Source: Sulfoacidibacillus ferrooxidans (GTDB taxonomy: Bacteria; Bacillota; Bacilli; Alicyclobacillales; SLC66). Taken from it: 64,000 nt of DNA. Below the pieces are notes generated by a model. The model was not told the origin of the DNA. It was given only the letters and a program-made list of their open reading frames with translations, and made no database searches. Where the stretch lies: assembly GCF_022606465.1 (NCBI RefSeq), contig NZ_JALBUF010000006.1:62001-126000 (forward strand), in the 5' to 3' direction. Position 1 is the first letter of the stretch. Each line of letters opens with the position of its first letter. Both the position numbers and the translations under genes were made by a program. This document shows, one piece after another, positions 16,954-25,921 of the stretch.

Positions 16954-19754
16954 CTCACCGCCGCCTCTCTCGATATAGTAGCATCCAGTACCTGTTCATA
17001 AACATGAATGGTATTCTTAGCGAGTACATTCCAATCGTATTCTCTTTCAATCATCAGTTTTGCCTCATCGATCACGTGCTGCGCCAATGCCTTGTCATGC
17101 AACAAACGCTTCACTTGATGTGCCAATGAATGAGGATTGCCTGCAAAAAAAGTCAGTCCCGTTTGTTCATGTGATACTACTTCGCACAATCCGCCAACAT
17201 CTGCGACAACAACTGGAGTGTGCGCACGCATCGCTTCTAGCGCCACAATGCCAAACGGCTCATAAAGACTTGGAAAAACAGCAACTGAAGCTTCTTGTAA
17301 CCACGTATTGCGCGTTTCATCTGAAACAAATCCAAGAAAGCGCACGCGTGATTCAATCCCTGCATGTTGCGCTTGTTCCTGTAGCTCTCTTTGCATAGGT
17401 CCCTTTCCCATAATCACGATCACCGCATTGGGGAAATCAGCAAAAATGTCTGGAGCTGCTTCAAGCAAAACGTGAACACCTTTTTCTCGGACTAACCGCC
17501 CGATAAAAACAATGTGGTGCTGATCATTCACAGCATGTATGTCACTCACTTGTGTGATCACTCCATCGTCCAAAAACCTCATTCTCTCAACACCGTTTGG
17601 GATCACTACGATCTTGTCAACCTCAACATCTTGTAGCGAAAATACAGTAATGACTTCATGCGCCATATAATCGCTACAGACAATGACACGTTGCGCCTCT
17701 CTAATCAGATCATGTTCAACCTGGTGGATTCGGTTTTGGAGTTCGGTATGGATTCCCCCGTTACGCCCATGTTCCGTTGCGTGTATTGTTGCAATAAGCG
17801 GCAACTGATATTGCTTTTTGAGTACTTTCGCAACATCATGCACAAGCCAATCATGTGCGTGAATCACATCTACTTGTAGCCCCTGTTCAAATAATGCCTG
17901 ACACCGTTCAAGCATCTGCAAATTGAATCGCATCACCCAGTGAAAAAATTGTTCACCATCAGGTTGCAGTGGCTCTACTCGATAGACATGCACACCATGC
18001 ACGATTTCATCAGCTGCACAGTCTCCTGGTTGTACAGTGACCACATGCACATCCCATCCGCTTGTTACCAGATGTCGCGATAGATCATCCACATGCCGCG
18101 AAAGTCCCCCTACCGTCAATGGTGGGAATTCCCATGATAAGAAAAGAACAGATGGAGCACCTGTATGCTTTTGTACCTGTGATCGGTATACCTGATAATC
18201 AACATCCGGAAAAATAGGATCCATTTCCACCATCGCTTGCACAACACGAGAATCGATTGCATCGTGCACTAACATTTCATATAACATCGTGAAAGCGTTC
18301 ACATGCTTTTTCGTGCGTTTAATGGCATAGTCAACCATGGTTTTGTTATCCATGATAAAAGCCCAATCACTACTTTGCCCGAGCATTAATTCACGCGCAG
18401 CCTGATTTAATGCAACCCTCTGTTCTTTAGATGGTTCATTCCAACGATTAGCAAGTTCGATCATTCGCCGTTCTGCTATATGGAGTGCCGGATATACCCA
18501 GACATTTTCCTCCTGTAGCCATACATCTGATGCACCTGCACGGCCCCACGATGATAGCGGTAATTCACAGACTTGAAAATCGTTATATTCCTCTAAATAT
18601 TCAGAAGGTGTAAGCGGTTGAATTACCATCTGCTCCTCTGCAAGTTGTCTCAATACTTGATCCAACCAGTGCGGCCCCTCATACCACCAATGTCCAAACA
18701 ATTCAGCATCATAGGGGCAAACAACGATCGGTTTTCGTCCCATAGTTGTGTGTGCTTCAGATATTTGTTGACGTATACTCGACAAGAAATGTGTGGCATG
18801 ACCCGTTGCCTTGTCTAAAGCCCGTTGCGGATCATATAGTTTTTTATCTTTTGTTAACCCCGTAATGCGATAATATTTGATCCCCGTATTGACTCGAATT
18901 CCATCTGGGTGAATCCCCTGATGAATGTGTTCCATAGCTAAATCAAAGCCAATGTCACGATAGTATTCACGGTAATCAAAGTCACCAGGATAACCATCGA
19001 TGGAACTCCATACTTGCTTTGCTGATTGTGCATCGCGCGCAAATGCAGCTACCCGCATAGGCGTCAATACTGGTGATAAAGTACCAAAGATAGGAATGGG
19101 TTGTGCCCATTCGACCCCGTGTGTATCTGTAAAGAAAAACTCGATGCCACACTCCCGCAAAATTTCATCGATTCTCGACTCATATCCGCATTCAGGTAAC
19201 CATATTCCGCGCGGCCTACGCCCAAATGTTTTCTCATGTAGATCGAGTGCTGTCTTCAATTGGGCACGAATAGCTTCTCGCGTGTGAACAAGCGGTAAAT
19301 AAGCGTGTGTAGCAGCAGACGTAAGAAGTTCAACCATACCTTGCTCCTGAAGCACGCGCAGTCTACCGGCCAAATTGCCTTGACATGCCTGATAATCGAG
19401 TAACAACTCTGTAAAGTGCTCATAGTAATAACAAGCAAGCTGATAGAGGTCTTTGTCTTGTTCTGTTCGTTTTATTTCACTTAATGCCAGGTTGATCAAG
19501 GTCTCCAAGTAATGGACATATCTTGATTGCATCACTTCATCGGTCAACATCGACAACAGCGTTGACGATATCGAGAGTGTCATACGAAAATTGATCTCAT
19601 CTCGAACAAGCCTTTCAAGCACTTGCACTATAGGTATATACGTTTCGGTTAATGCTTCAAAAAACCAACGCTCTTCTAAATAACTGTGATCATCTACATG
19701 GCGAACATATGGCAAATGTGCATGTAGAACTAAACATAGGTACCCCTGTTTCAC
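16950..19754 (-). CDS. GH57 alpha-glucan branching-type enzyme fused to a GT4 glycosyltransferase
   Basis: 934-residue two-domain protein. Residues 1 to about 525 are glycoside hydrolase family 57 with the DUF1957-type C-terminal helices: LHAHLPYVRH near the start, the nucleophile Glu in GIWLPECGYE, and the acid Asp in CPYDAELFGHWWYEGP. This is the pattern of GH57 branching enzymes. From about 540 follows a GT-B glycosyltransferase family 4 domain: LFLSWEFPPLTVGGLSRHV, VIHAHDWLVHD, PNGVER, and the E-x7-E motif in EPFGIVALEA. The chain could therefore elongate and branch an alpha-glucan in one polypeptide. It sits between DUF4912 and pyrophosphorylase genes in one transcript. Glucan synthesis is inferred from family knowledge. 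Confidence 0.88.
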   Translation of the reverse strand: MKQGYLCLVLHAHLPYVRHVDDHSYLEERWFFEALTETYIPIVQVLERLVRDEINFRMTLSISSTLLSMLTDEVMQSRYVHYLETLINLALSEIKRTEQDKDLYQLACYYYEHFTELLLDYQACQGNLAGRLRVLQEQGMVELLTSAATHAYLPLVHTREAIRAQLKTALDLHEKTFGRRPRGIWLPECGYESRIDEILRECGIEFFFTDTHGVEWAQPIPIFGTLSPVLTPMRVAAFARDAQSAKQVWSSIDGYPGDFDYREYYRDIGFDLAMEHIHQGIHPDGIRVNTGIKYYRITGLTKDKKLYDPQRALDKATGHATHFLSSIRQQISEAHTTMGRKPIVVCPYDAELFGHWWYEGPHWLDQVLRQLAEEQMVIQPLTPSEYLEEYNDFQVCELPLSSWGRAGASDVWLQEENVWVYPALHIAERRMIELANRWNEPSKEQRVALNQAARELMLGQSSDWAFIMDNKTMVDYAIKRTKKHVNAFTMLYEMLVHDAIDSRVVQAMVEMDPIFPDVDYQVYRSQVQKHTGAPSVLFLSWEFPPLTVGGLSRHVDDLSRHLVTSGWDVHVVTVQPGDCAADEIVHGVHVYRVEPLQPDGEQFFHWVMRFNLQMLERCQALFEQGLQVDVIHAHDWLVHDVAKVLKKQYQLPLIATIHATEHGRNGGIHTELQNRIHQVEHDLIREAQRVIVCSDYMAHEVITVFSLQDVEVDKIVVIPNGVERMRFLDDGVITQVSDIHAVNDQHHIVFIGRLVREKGVHVLLEAAPDIFADFPNAVIVIMGKGPMQRELQEQAQHAGIESRVRFLGFVSDETRNTWLQEASVAVFPSLYEPFGIVALEAMRAHTPVVVADVGGLCEVVSHEQTGLTFFAGNPHSLAHQVKRLLHDKALAQHVIDEAKLMIEREYDWNVLAKNTIHVYEQVLDATISREAAVR

Positions 19755-19787
19755 TTGTTATGCAAACCCCTCTCAATACATCAAACC

Positions 19788-20366
19788 TTACTTACTGTAT
19801 TTGTCCTGTAACAGCGAATACCCGTCAAATGTTTCAAAAGACACAGGCGTGGTTACGCAATTGGATGTGCCCATGTTCGATTCCTTACCATGTGGCAGTT
19901 TTGAATGTTCTTGCGATAATGCGTGCGGTCGATCAAAACAAATCATGGCGTGTTGATGATTTTGACTGGGCCCTACAGGAGGGGTGCAAACAACATGTGA
20001 ACGCATCATAGTAAAGAGGTGACCATCTTCAGTCTCTGTACATACATCTGCAGTATAGTGACGATTAGGCTGTACATGGTGGAAATAATAGTGATCTTCT
20101 TCCGGATGAATCACAATTGTTCTTGTATCGTTCGCGTGATACCCATCAAACAGTAGATCCGTGACATCGTGAAGACGAAGAAAGAGGGGAAACTCGCTCC
20201 ATGTCCTTGTGAAATGATCGCACAGTAATGCCTTTTGCACATCACCCACTTCCCAATAAGCAAATAGGCTAGTCGCATCTCTCACCATGACTTCGAGTCG
20301 ATGAACTTGCCACTTTCGTTTCCATTTTTGTTCCAAATTATCTATTTCAACTTGTGAAAATATCAC
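19788..20366 (-). CDS. DUF4912 domain protein
   Basis: About 192 residues. The central region, VMVRDATSLFAYWEV followed by FLRLHDVTD and YYFHHVQPNRHYTADV, matches the DUF4912 pattern (a beta-sandwich resembling carbohydrate-binding modules). These proteins often accompany GH57 glucan enzymes, here the next gene only 33 bp away. I placed the start at GTG 20366, 11 nt after GGGAG; GTG 20378 is in frame but overlaps that ribosome site. A glucan-binding or scaffolding role is inferred; the function is not established. Confidence 0.7.
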   Translation of the reverse strand: MIFSQVEIDNLEQKWKRKWQVHRLEVMVRDATSLFAYWEVGDVQKALLCDHFTRTWSEFPLFLRLHDVTDLLFDGYHANDTRTIVIHPEEDHYYFHHVQPNRHYTADVCTETEDGHLFTMMRSHVVCTPPVGPSQNHQHAMICFDRPHALSQEHSKLPHGKESNMGTSNCVTTPVSFETFDGYSLLQDKYSK

Positions 20367-20485
20367 TACATAAACCACTCCCAGATGAGATAACTACTCA
20401 CGTAGCTGTTTTCATGTATATGTTTCAATGATAAAAAGTTGCATACTTTTCTCTTTAAAATAAATGAAGTGCCCACATGCAAAAA

Positions 20486-20531
20486 GCGAGATCGTACATG
20501 TAGATCAAATACTCTACATGTACGATCTCGC
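20486..20531 (-). terminator. Rho-independent terminator of the MBL/SDR operon
   Basis: A perfect 19-bp inverted repeat (20486-20504 with 20513-20531) is followed on the minus strand by TTTTT. It is a strong intrinsic terminator just past the MBL gene. Confidence 0.9.
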
Positions 20532-20558
20532 CTGTATGATCAGGTCCCATCAATCACT

Positions 20559-21542
20559 TTACTCTTGCGTCGCCTTCTCGAAAAAATACATACCAGCGCT
20601 CATCCGTTTGATACAAGTTCCTTGTTGCACCATGTATTCTAAGTGTGCAACCGTCTCCGCTAATGCAAACAGAAGTTGTTCTGGCTGCCTTACACGAAAA
20701 ACACGCAACATCATATCCCAAGCTGTATGTGGCTGCGTCAATGAATCTACGATGCGTTTTAGCCTCCACTCATGGTGTGCAAGAATATCTGCGATCCGCT
20801 TTTGCCAGGCTGTAACGGATTCACGGTGCCCCGAAAGACCTAACTGTACGTCGATGTGCGCTGCTTTGTGTAGCGAGTGTAGATAATCATGTAACGCGTG
20901 TTCGTCATTCTTTGCCCACACGCCAACAATTGGAGTAATACCCATAAGTACGTGATCACCAGCGAAACATAACTTTTGTGGTTCATGATATAACATCATT
21001 TGACCGGGACTATGCCCAGGAACCCACATGATGTCAAATGGTTCATCAAATAAAGAAATTGTATCTCCCTCGTGCAACCACGAAATATCCCTTGGTGCTG
21101 GATGAATCAATGTCGCCATGTGCGATTCTCTTTCGTGAATGCCATCATCCTGCACAACAGGTAATCCATAAGGCCTAAAGTATTCGATCAAATCTGCACT
21201 AAAGTGATCTTGATGTTCTACATGACGCAAAATGAGTTCTTCTTCCTTATCTAGTACATAGACAGTTGCACCCGACTTCTCTTGCAACCATCCAGCGGCA
21301 CCGGAATGATCAGGATGCGCATGCGTCAAAATGATTCGCTTAATATCAGCAAAACCTATGCCCTTTTCCTCCAAAGTAGAGACCCACACCTGTTCTGTTT
21401 CTTTTGTGTGAAATCCCGTATCAATGATCGTAAAGCCATGTGAATCCTGAACAAGATAACTATGTACATGTTGCAAAGGCGTAGGAATCGGGAGTGTCAA
21501 CCGATCGATATAGGGAAATCCAGGTACGGGCGACAACGTCAA
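20559..21542 (-). CDS. Metallo-beta-lactamase fold hydrolase
   Basis: 327-residue MBL-fold enzyme. The metal-binding signature H-x-H-x-D-H is intact in ILTHAHPDHSGAAGW. The downstream histidines occur in VPGHSPGQMMLY, followed by the bridging Asp in CFAGDHVLMGITP and LGLSGHRE. The C-terminal 80 residues look like the winged-helix tail of LACTB2-like hydrolases. TTG 21542 with GGAGAG 6-9 nt upstream is the likely start. It lies 24 bp after the SDR gene and before a strong terminator, so the two form an operon. It could cleave a thioester or other ester; the substrate is unknown. Confidence 0.85.
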   Translation of the reverse strand: MTLSPVPGFPYIDRLTLPIPTPLQHVHSYLVQDSHGFTIIDTGFHTKETEQVWVSTLEEKGIGFADIKRIILTHAHPDHSGAAGWLQEKSGATVYVLDKEEELILRHVEHQDHFSADLIEYFRPYGLPVVQDDGIHERESHMATLIHPAPRDISWLHEGDTISLFDEPFDIMWVPGHSPGQMMLYHEPQKLCFAGDHVLMGITPIVGVWAKNDEHALHDYLHSLHKAAHIDVQLGLSGHRESVTAWQKRIADILAHHEWRLKRIVDSLTQPHTAWDMMLRVFRVRQPEQLLFALAETVAHLEYMVQQGTCIKRMSAGMYFFEKATQE

Positions 21543-21566
21543 AAGAAACTCTCCTTTTACATATAT

Positions 21567-22328
21567 TTATCTAGGTGCCATGCGAATCGCACCGTCTAAT
21601 CGGATGACTTCTCCATTCATCATATCATTTTCTACAATATGTCTGGCTAACAAAGCAAACTCTTGCGGTTGCCCTAAGCGTTTTGGGAAAGGAACCTGAG
21701 ATCCAAGTGAACGGCGAACATCATCTGATAACTGTCCTAGCATCGGTGTGTCAAAGATCCCTGGCGCAATACTCATCACGCGAATACCATACTGCGCTAA
21801 TTCTCGGGCGATGGGTAAAGTCATCCCCACAATTCCACCTTTGGAAGCAGCGTATGCAGCTTGTCCGATCTGTCCATCAAATGCAGCTATAGAAGCCGTG
21901 TTAATCAGTACACCACGCCGACCTTCAACATCCGCTTCACTTTGTAGCATACCTTCTGTTACAAGACGCATTACATTAAATGTACCAATCAAATTAACCT
22001 CAACAACCTTTTGAAATTGGCTGAGTGCATGTGGCCCTTGTTTTCCTATCACTTTCGAAGAAATGCCAAGCCCTGCACAATTGACAACTCCGTGTATAGC
22101 CCCATACCGTTGCAGTGCCACTTCCACTGCATGCTTTACACTTTCCTCAGAAGTAACATCCGTATGTACAAATGTGGCTCCAATATCATCCGCTACTTGT
22201 TGACCAAGAGTTTCATGCACATCTGCTATGACGATGTGAGCATGCGCTTGCCGAAAGAGAGTAGCAGTTGCAGCCCCAAGTCCTGATCCGCCACCTGTTA
22301 TAAGAAATGTCTTTAAAGCGATGTCCAT
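21567..22328 (-). CDS. Short-chain dehydrogenase, 3-hydroxyacyl-CoA dehydrogenase type II-like
   Basis: 253-residue classical SDR. It has the Rossmann motif [12 protein letters not shown] in the fourth strand, the catalytic Ser in [15 protein letters not shown]-x3-K in YAASKGG, and PG-x-FDTPML after strand six. The last pattern is typical of HSD10-like 3-hydroxyacyl-CoA dehydrogenases, so NAD-dependent oxidation of a short hydroxyacyl-CoA is the best guess. The start ATG 22328 fits the family N-terminus, but its GGGGGG ribosome site is 31 nt away, with a perfect palindrome in between. Confidence 0.85.
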   Translation of the reverse strand: MDIALKTFLITGGGSGLGAATATLFRQAHAHIVIADVHETLGQQVADDIGATFVHTDVTSEESVKHAVEVALQRYGAIHGVVNCAGLGISSKVIGKQGPHALSQFQKVVEVNLIGTFNVMRLVTEGMLQSEADVEGRRGVLINTASIAAFDGQIGQAAYAASKGGIVGMTLPIARELAQYGIRVMSIAPGIFDTPMLGQLSDDVRRSLGSQVPFPKRLGQPQEFALLARHIVENDMMNGEVIRLDGAIRMAPR

Positions 22329-22334
22329 ATTGGC

Positions 22335-22356
22335 GCTAGTGTGTCAACACACTAGC
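22335..22356 (-). promoter_or_regulatory. Palindrome between Shine-Dalgarno and start codon of the SDR gene
   Basis: GCTAGTGTGT and its perfect complement ACACACTAGC are separated by 2 bp. On the minus strand the order is GGGGGG, AAT, palindrome, GCCAAT, ATG. Folding the palindrome into a hairpin leaves 9 nt between ribosome site and start codon. It could equally be a repressor operator. Confidence 0.6.
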
Positions 22357-22488
22357 ATTCCCCCCTTTATGATGGATTCTTCCATTCACTCATCATGCGA
22401 TTTGCCCCATGAGGAATAGACGTATGAATTCTGATACACACTATGAATTATCCAACAAATAGAACTGGCTGAAAGGACTGTGTACTAC

Positions 22489-23970
22489 TTGGCGTCAAAA
22501 TCTATTGAATTAACATTTTTGCAGTTAAATGATCTACATGGGCAGCTTGTTGCTCATGCTGAGCTATTTTGGAAAGCTGGTACTCCTACCATCCATCAAG
22601 AAATCGGAGGAATTTCTCGAATCGCCCATTTTTTGAAACAAAGAAAGCGTGTAGCTCCAGAAAAAACACTGGTCATCGACTGCGGTGACGCCTTCTTTGG
22701 TAGTTACTTTACGCAAATCGACGAAGGAAATGCCATGGTTCCCTTTTTAAACGAGCTTGGCATTGATGCGAGCAATGGAGGTCATTGGGAATATTATTAT
22801 GGTCCTGATCATTTTCTAGAACTCTCTCACTTATTACATTATCCTCTATATGCTCTAAATGTCTACCAAAAGGGAACCCATACGCGAATTTTTCCTCCCT
22901 ATGGAATCATAGAGAAAAATGGTATTCGCATCGCTATGCTTGGACTAGCCGCCACCATTGTCGATGACTCTATGCCACCCTCTTTCTCAGGCAATCTCGA
23001 ATTTACAGATGGGATCGCACAAGATGAACTACCGCTATTATTGCCAGAAGTCCGTGCCAAGGCAGACTTAGTTTGTCTGATTTCACATATGGGATTACCC
23101 CAAGATATTGCCATCGCAAAAGGAAATCCAGGCATTGATATCATCTTTAGCGGGCATACACACGATCGTCTATGGCAACCCGCTATTGTTCCTGGCGACC
23201 GTACACATGACGAAACGCTCATCATTCAGGCTGGATTCAGTGGATCGTTCATAGGTGAATTGAACATCACCCTCACACCGGATCGCAGTGGTACATTGCA
23301 TAAAAAACACACTTACGAACTACACGTCATGGATGAAGCTATCCCAAAAGATCAACATGTTGAACAGCAATTGCAATCTCTGATCGCACAACATATCGAC
23401 ACCCTCGCACCCATACTTGGTGCGGTCACAACAGATCTCAATCGTATGCTCACCTTTGAATCTACGATGGACAACATGATCTTACAGTGTATGAAAGAAG
23501 CTTATGATGCTGATGTTTACGTCTCACGTGCATGGCGTTTTTGCCCACCAAAAGTAGCAGGTCCAATCACAGAACAAGATCTGTGGGACATGGTTCCACT
23601 TCCTGTCCAGTTATTTGCTTCTGACATGACAGGGTTAGCAATCCGTGAAGCTGTTGAACTGTGGTTAACGCATGTGATGACCACCCCCATGTCTCAAAAA
23701 GGTGGCTATGTGACCCGTCAACTTGGTATGCATGTGATTGCGCGAATCAACAATCCAGATGGATACCGAGTACAAGAAATTGAGATTGGATCGCACCCCC
23801 TGCAACCAGATACACTCTATCATGTCGTGATCGCAGGGGAACAGATTAAGAAGGATCTTCCCGGTCAATGGACTGTCCTACCACTCGACTTGCATGCTGT
23901 CCTTCGAAAAGGACTTGCGCATGGCCCTATAGATTGTTCGCTCACACACGACAAATTTGTCTTGGGCTAA
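22489..23970 (+). CDS. SoxB-like metallophosphatase-superfamily protein (5'-nucleotidase/thiosulfohydrolase group)
   Basis: About 493 residues. It has the two-domain architecture of UshA/SoxB proteins: metal-binding DLHG (15-18), DCGD (about 66), LISHMG and SGHTHD (about 221-226), then a C-terminal 5-nucleotidase-type domain. The usual GNHE(F/W)D motif is replaced by GGHWEYYYG, which recalls the HWEF-type motif of SoxB. The C-terminal GGYVTRQLG also recalls SoxB. No signal peptide is seen, unlike periplasmic SoxB. Both TTG 22489 (11 nt from AGGA) and GTG 22480 (2 nt from it) are possible starts. No soxAXYZ genes are nearby. A nucleotidase or a sulfur enzyme are both open. Confidence 0.75.
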   Translation: MASKSIELTFLQLNDLHGQLVAHAELFWKAGTPTIHQEIGGISRIAHFLKQRKRVAPEKTLVIDCGDAFFGSYFTQIDEGNAMVPFLNELGIDASNGGHWEYYYGPDHFLELSHLLHYPLYALNVYQKGTHTRIFPPYGIIEKNGIRIAMLGLAATIVDDSMPPSFSGNLEFTDGIAQDELPLLLPEVRAKADLVCLISHMGLPQDIAIAKGNPGIDIIFSGHTHDRLWQPAIVPGDRTHDETLIIQAGFSGSFIGELNITLTPDRSGTLHKKHTYELHVMDEAIPKDQHVEQQLQSLIAQHIDTLAPILGAVTTDLNRMLTFESTMDNMILQCMKEAYDADVYVSRAWRFCPPKVAGPITEQDLWDMVPLPVQLFASDMTGLAIREAVELWLTHVMTTPMSQKGGYVTRQLGMHVIARINNPDGYRVQEIEIGSHPLQPDTLYHVVIAGEQIKKDLPGQWTVLPLDLHAVLRKGLAHGPIDCSLTHDKFVLG

Positions 23971-24495
23971 TCACGGCAATAGCTTCAATAGAGATAATTT
24001 GTGATTAAGACTACTCAATTGCGAGATGGCTACCCCAGTCTGGTCGTTCAGCTGTGTCACCTGATCCGCCTCTGTGTGCGCTTGCACAGCTGATGACTGA
24101 CTTTGTGAAAGTAATCCACCATTGACACGAGCTACGGCTGAAATAGACTGACTGGTGGCCGATGACACAGAGTATAATTGTTGCAAACCTACAACAATTG
24201 CCTGCTCCGTATTACCTGTCGTTTGCAACTGCTCATTCATCTGGATAATACTACCTACCGTTTGTTGTTCTCGCTGTTCGATAGCTATCAGTGCAGAAGT
24301 AGTAGCAACAAGTGGGGTCAGAGCCTTAGACGTAGCAGTAACCAGAGGTGCTGTTTGATGAAGTGCTTGATTGATAGTCAACATCGTGTTATCCATCTGA
24401 CCCTGAATAGCTGTTTGTTGCGTCATGCTATAACCAAATAACGTGACACCTAGCAATGATCCCATACCACTTAAAATGGTCAATAAACGAAGCAC
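23971..24495 (-). CDS. Membrane-anchored helical rod protein, last gene of the acyl-CoA synthetase operon
   Basis: 174 residues from GTG 24495 (GGGGGG about 8 nt upstream). One N-terminal hydrophobic helix (LLTILSGMGSLLGVTLFGYS) precedes about 145 residues rich in Ala, Gln, Ser and Thr with regularly spaced Leu and Val, which predicts a long helix or coiled coil outside the membrane. It ends KLSLLKLLP. No known domain is recognised. Its stop codon abuts the stop codon of the convergent SoxB-like gene with no base between, and no terminator hairpin is visible. Confidence 0.75.
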   Translation of the reverse strand: MLRLLTILSGMGSLLGVTLFGYSMTQQTAIQGQMDNTMLTINQALHQTAPLVTATSKALTPLVATTSALIAIEQREQQTVGSIIQMNEQLQTTGNTEQAIVVGLQQLYSVSSATSQSISAVARVNGGLLSQSQSSAVQAHTEADQVTQLNDQTGVAISQLSSLNHKLSLLKLLP

Positions 24496-24531
24496 CGATA
24501 TCCCCCCTTCTTTTTGATACAATTGCACGAT

Positions 24532-25392
24532 TTATCCTCCAAGTAATGACTGCACGCCTGTTGTGACTCCCGATAACAAACCTCCTCCAGAAGCGGTACT
24601 GGTTTTAGAACTTCCGCTACTGTTTTCACCCGATGTTTGATCCGTTAATCCACGTGTCAGACTTTGTACACCATGCGTTATCGTGCCAGTGATACCATGA
24701 GTGGCAGTCCCATTGCCAGATGGAATCAGAGAACCGGTTAATCCATGCGTAAGTGTCCCCACCGTTTTAGAAACCGATCCAATCCCGCCAATTGAATGTG
24801 TAATGGAAGGTAACAATTGGTTTAGTTGACCAAACAGTCTAAATTCCTGTTTGGCTTCAGCCAATTGAGATAATAATTCCCCAAGCTTTCCGTACAGTTG
24901 CACCGATTGCCCGTTACTTATTTGTAGATCTCCGACTAGTTGTTGTAGCGATTGCGTATTTTCTCCCAATGTCACGGCTAATTGGTCTGATTGTGAGGCC
25001 ACGGTTGCGGCAATACCTTGTGCTTCTTTTTCATGACCTAAAATCTCTTGCATCAATGCGATACCGTGTTGTGTCAAATTTGTCTGTGTAGTCAGCTGCT
25101 CTGCAAGTTGTTCATTGGTTTGCACTTGATCTTGTAGTACTTGGTTTTGTTCGTTGAGTTGCCCCAATTGCCCCTCCACTGTCTGCACCTTGCTCACAAG
25201 CGTTGCTGTATTGGCAAGCATTTGATTAGTTGTGCCTCGCAATGTTCCAACAAGCGTAAATAAATTGCCCTTTGTTGTAAGGTGTTCAGAACGAGATGTG
25301 GATGCATAAGCAACACTACCACCTGTAACTAAACAAATCGCAGTGAAGAAAGCGATCCAGCCAACGCGTTGTGATATCCATCGTTGTTTCAT
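24532..25392 (-). CDS. Secreted or anchored coiled-coil protein with Gly/Ser/Thr-rich tail
   Basis: 286 residues from ATG 25392 (GGGGGG 6 nt upstream). The N-terminus has a basic start, a hydrophobic core and AYA-S, which could be a signal peptidase I site or an uncleaved anchor. Residues about 35-190 form heptad-like helices with many Gln and Leu (GQLGQLNEQNQVLQDQ). The rest is a Gly/Thr/Ser-rich tail with repeated THG and GL units (GTLTHGLTG, ITHGVQSLTRGLT), ending GVQSLLGG. Function unknown. It is the fourth gene of the operon. Confidence 0.72.
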   Translation of the reverse strand: MKQRWISQRVGWIAFFTAICLVTGGSVAYASTSRSEHLTTKGNLFTLVGTLRGTTNQMLANTATLVSKVQTVEGQLGQLNEQNQVLQDQVQTNEQLAEQLTTQTNLTQHGIALMQEILGHEKEAQGIAATVASQSDQLAVTLGENTQSLQQLVGDLQISNGQSVQLYGKLGELLSQLAEAKQEFRLFGQLNQLLPSITHSIGGIGSVSKTVGTLTHGLTGSLIPSGNGTATHGITGTITHGVQSLTRGLTDQTSGENSSGSSKTSTASGGGLLSGVTTGVQSLLGG

Positions 25393-25405
25393 TGCGATCC
25401 CCCCA

Positions 25406-25921
25406 TTAAGGTACCATCTGCGTTTTCTCATTCATATCGGATAAACTTTGATTGATCTGCTGTTCGTCAGAAATCATATGGGAAAGATGTGAAACTACTT
25501 GACCATTACTCTTTTGGACACTCTGTAAAGCTGTCAATACTTTCTGTGCAGATAATGCAATACGTTGCACCGTGACATCCGATCCCTTTACATTGCCAGA
25601 AATCGTGTGTATGGCTTCTTGAATACCTGCCACCTCTTGCGATAAAGTGACAAGGCCAGTGGCCATAGCAGCAGTCTGTGATTGCACGATATCTAGACTA
25701 CCTTGCATATGCACCGTCGTTTGTTGTAACGCAGTTAGACCACTGAGCCCTTTAGGTAACTGAGCAGATAACACTTGTGCATCCTTTACTTCTTGATGGA
25801 GTACAACTGACTTAGCTGCCATATCGTGCTGTAGTCCTACTTCTACGCCTCCATTGACCCCAAGTGCGATGAGGCCAATGGGTACAATTACTTTTGCGAG
25901 TCCAATGATGGTTAGCTTCAT
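25406..25921 (-). CDS. Membrane-anchored helical rod protein
   Basis: 171 residues. The N-terminal hydrophobic segment IIGLAKVIVPIGLIALGV is followed by about 140 residues predicted as long helices with regularly placed Leu, Val and Gln (LVTLSQEVAGIQEAIHTISG). The start ATG overlaps the stop of the preceding gene (ATGA), so translation is probably coupled. No known domain is recognised. It shares its layout (anchor then rod) and the Ala/Gln/Ser/Thr-rich composition with the proteins on both sides, and may oligomerise with them. Confidence 0.72.
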   Translation of the reverse strand: MKLTIIGLAKVIVPIGLIALGVNGGVEVGLQHDMAAKSVVLHQEVKDAQVLSAQLPKGLSGLTALQQTTVHMQGSLDIVQSQTAAMATGLVTLSQEVAGIQEAIHTISGNVKGSDVTVQRIALSAQKVLTALQSVQKSNGQVVSHLSHMISDEQQINQSLSDMNEKTQMVP

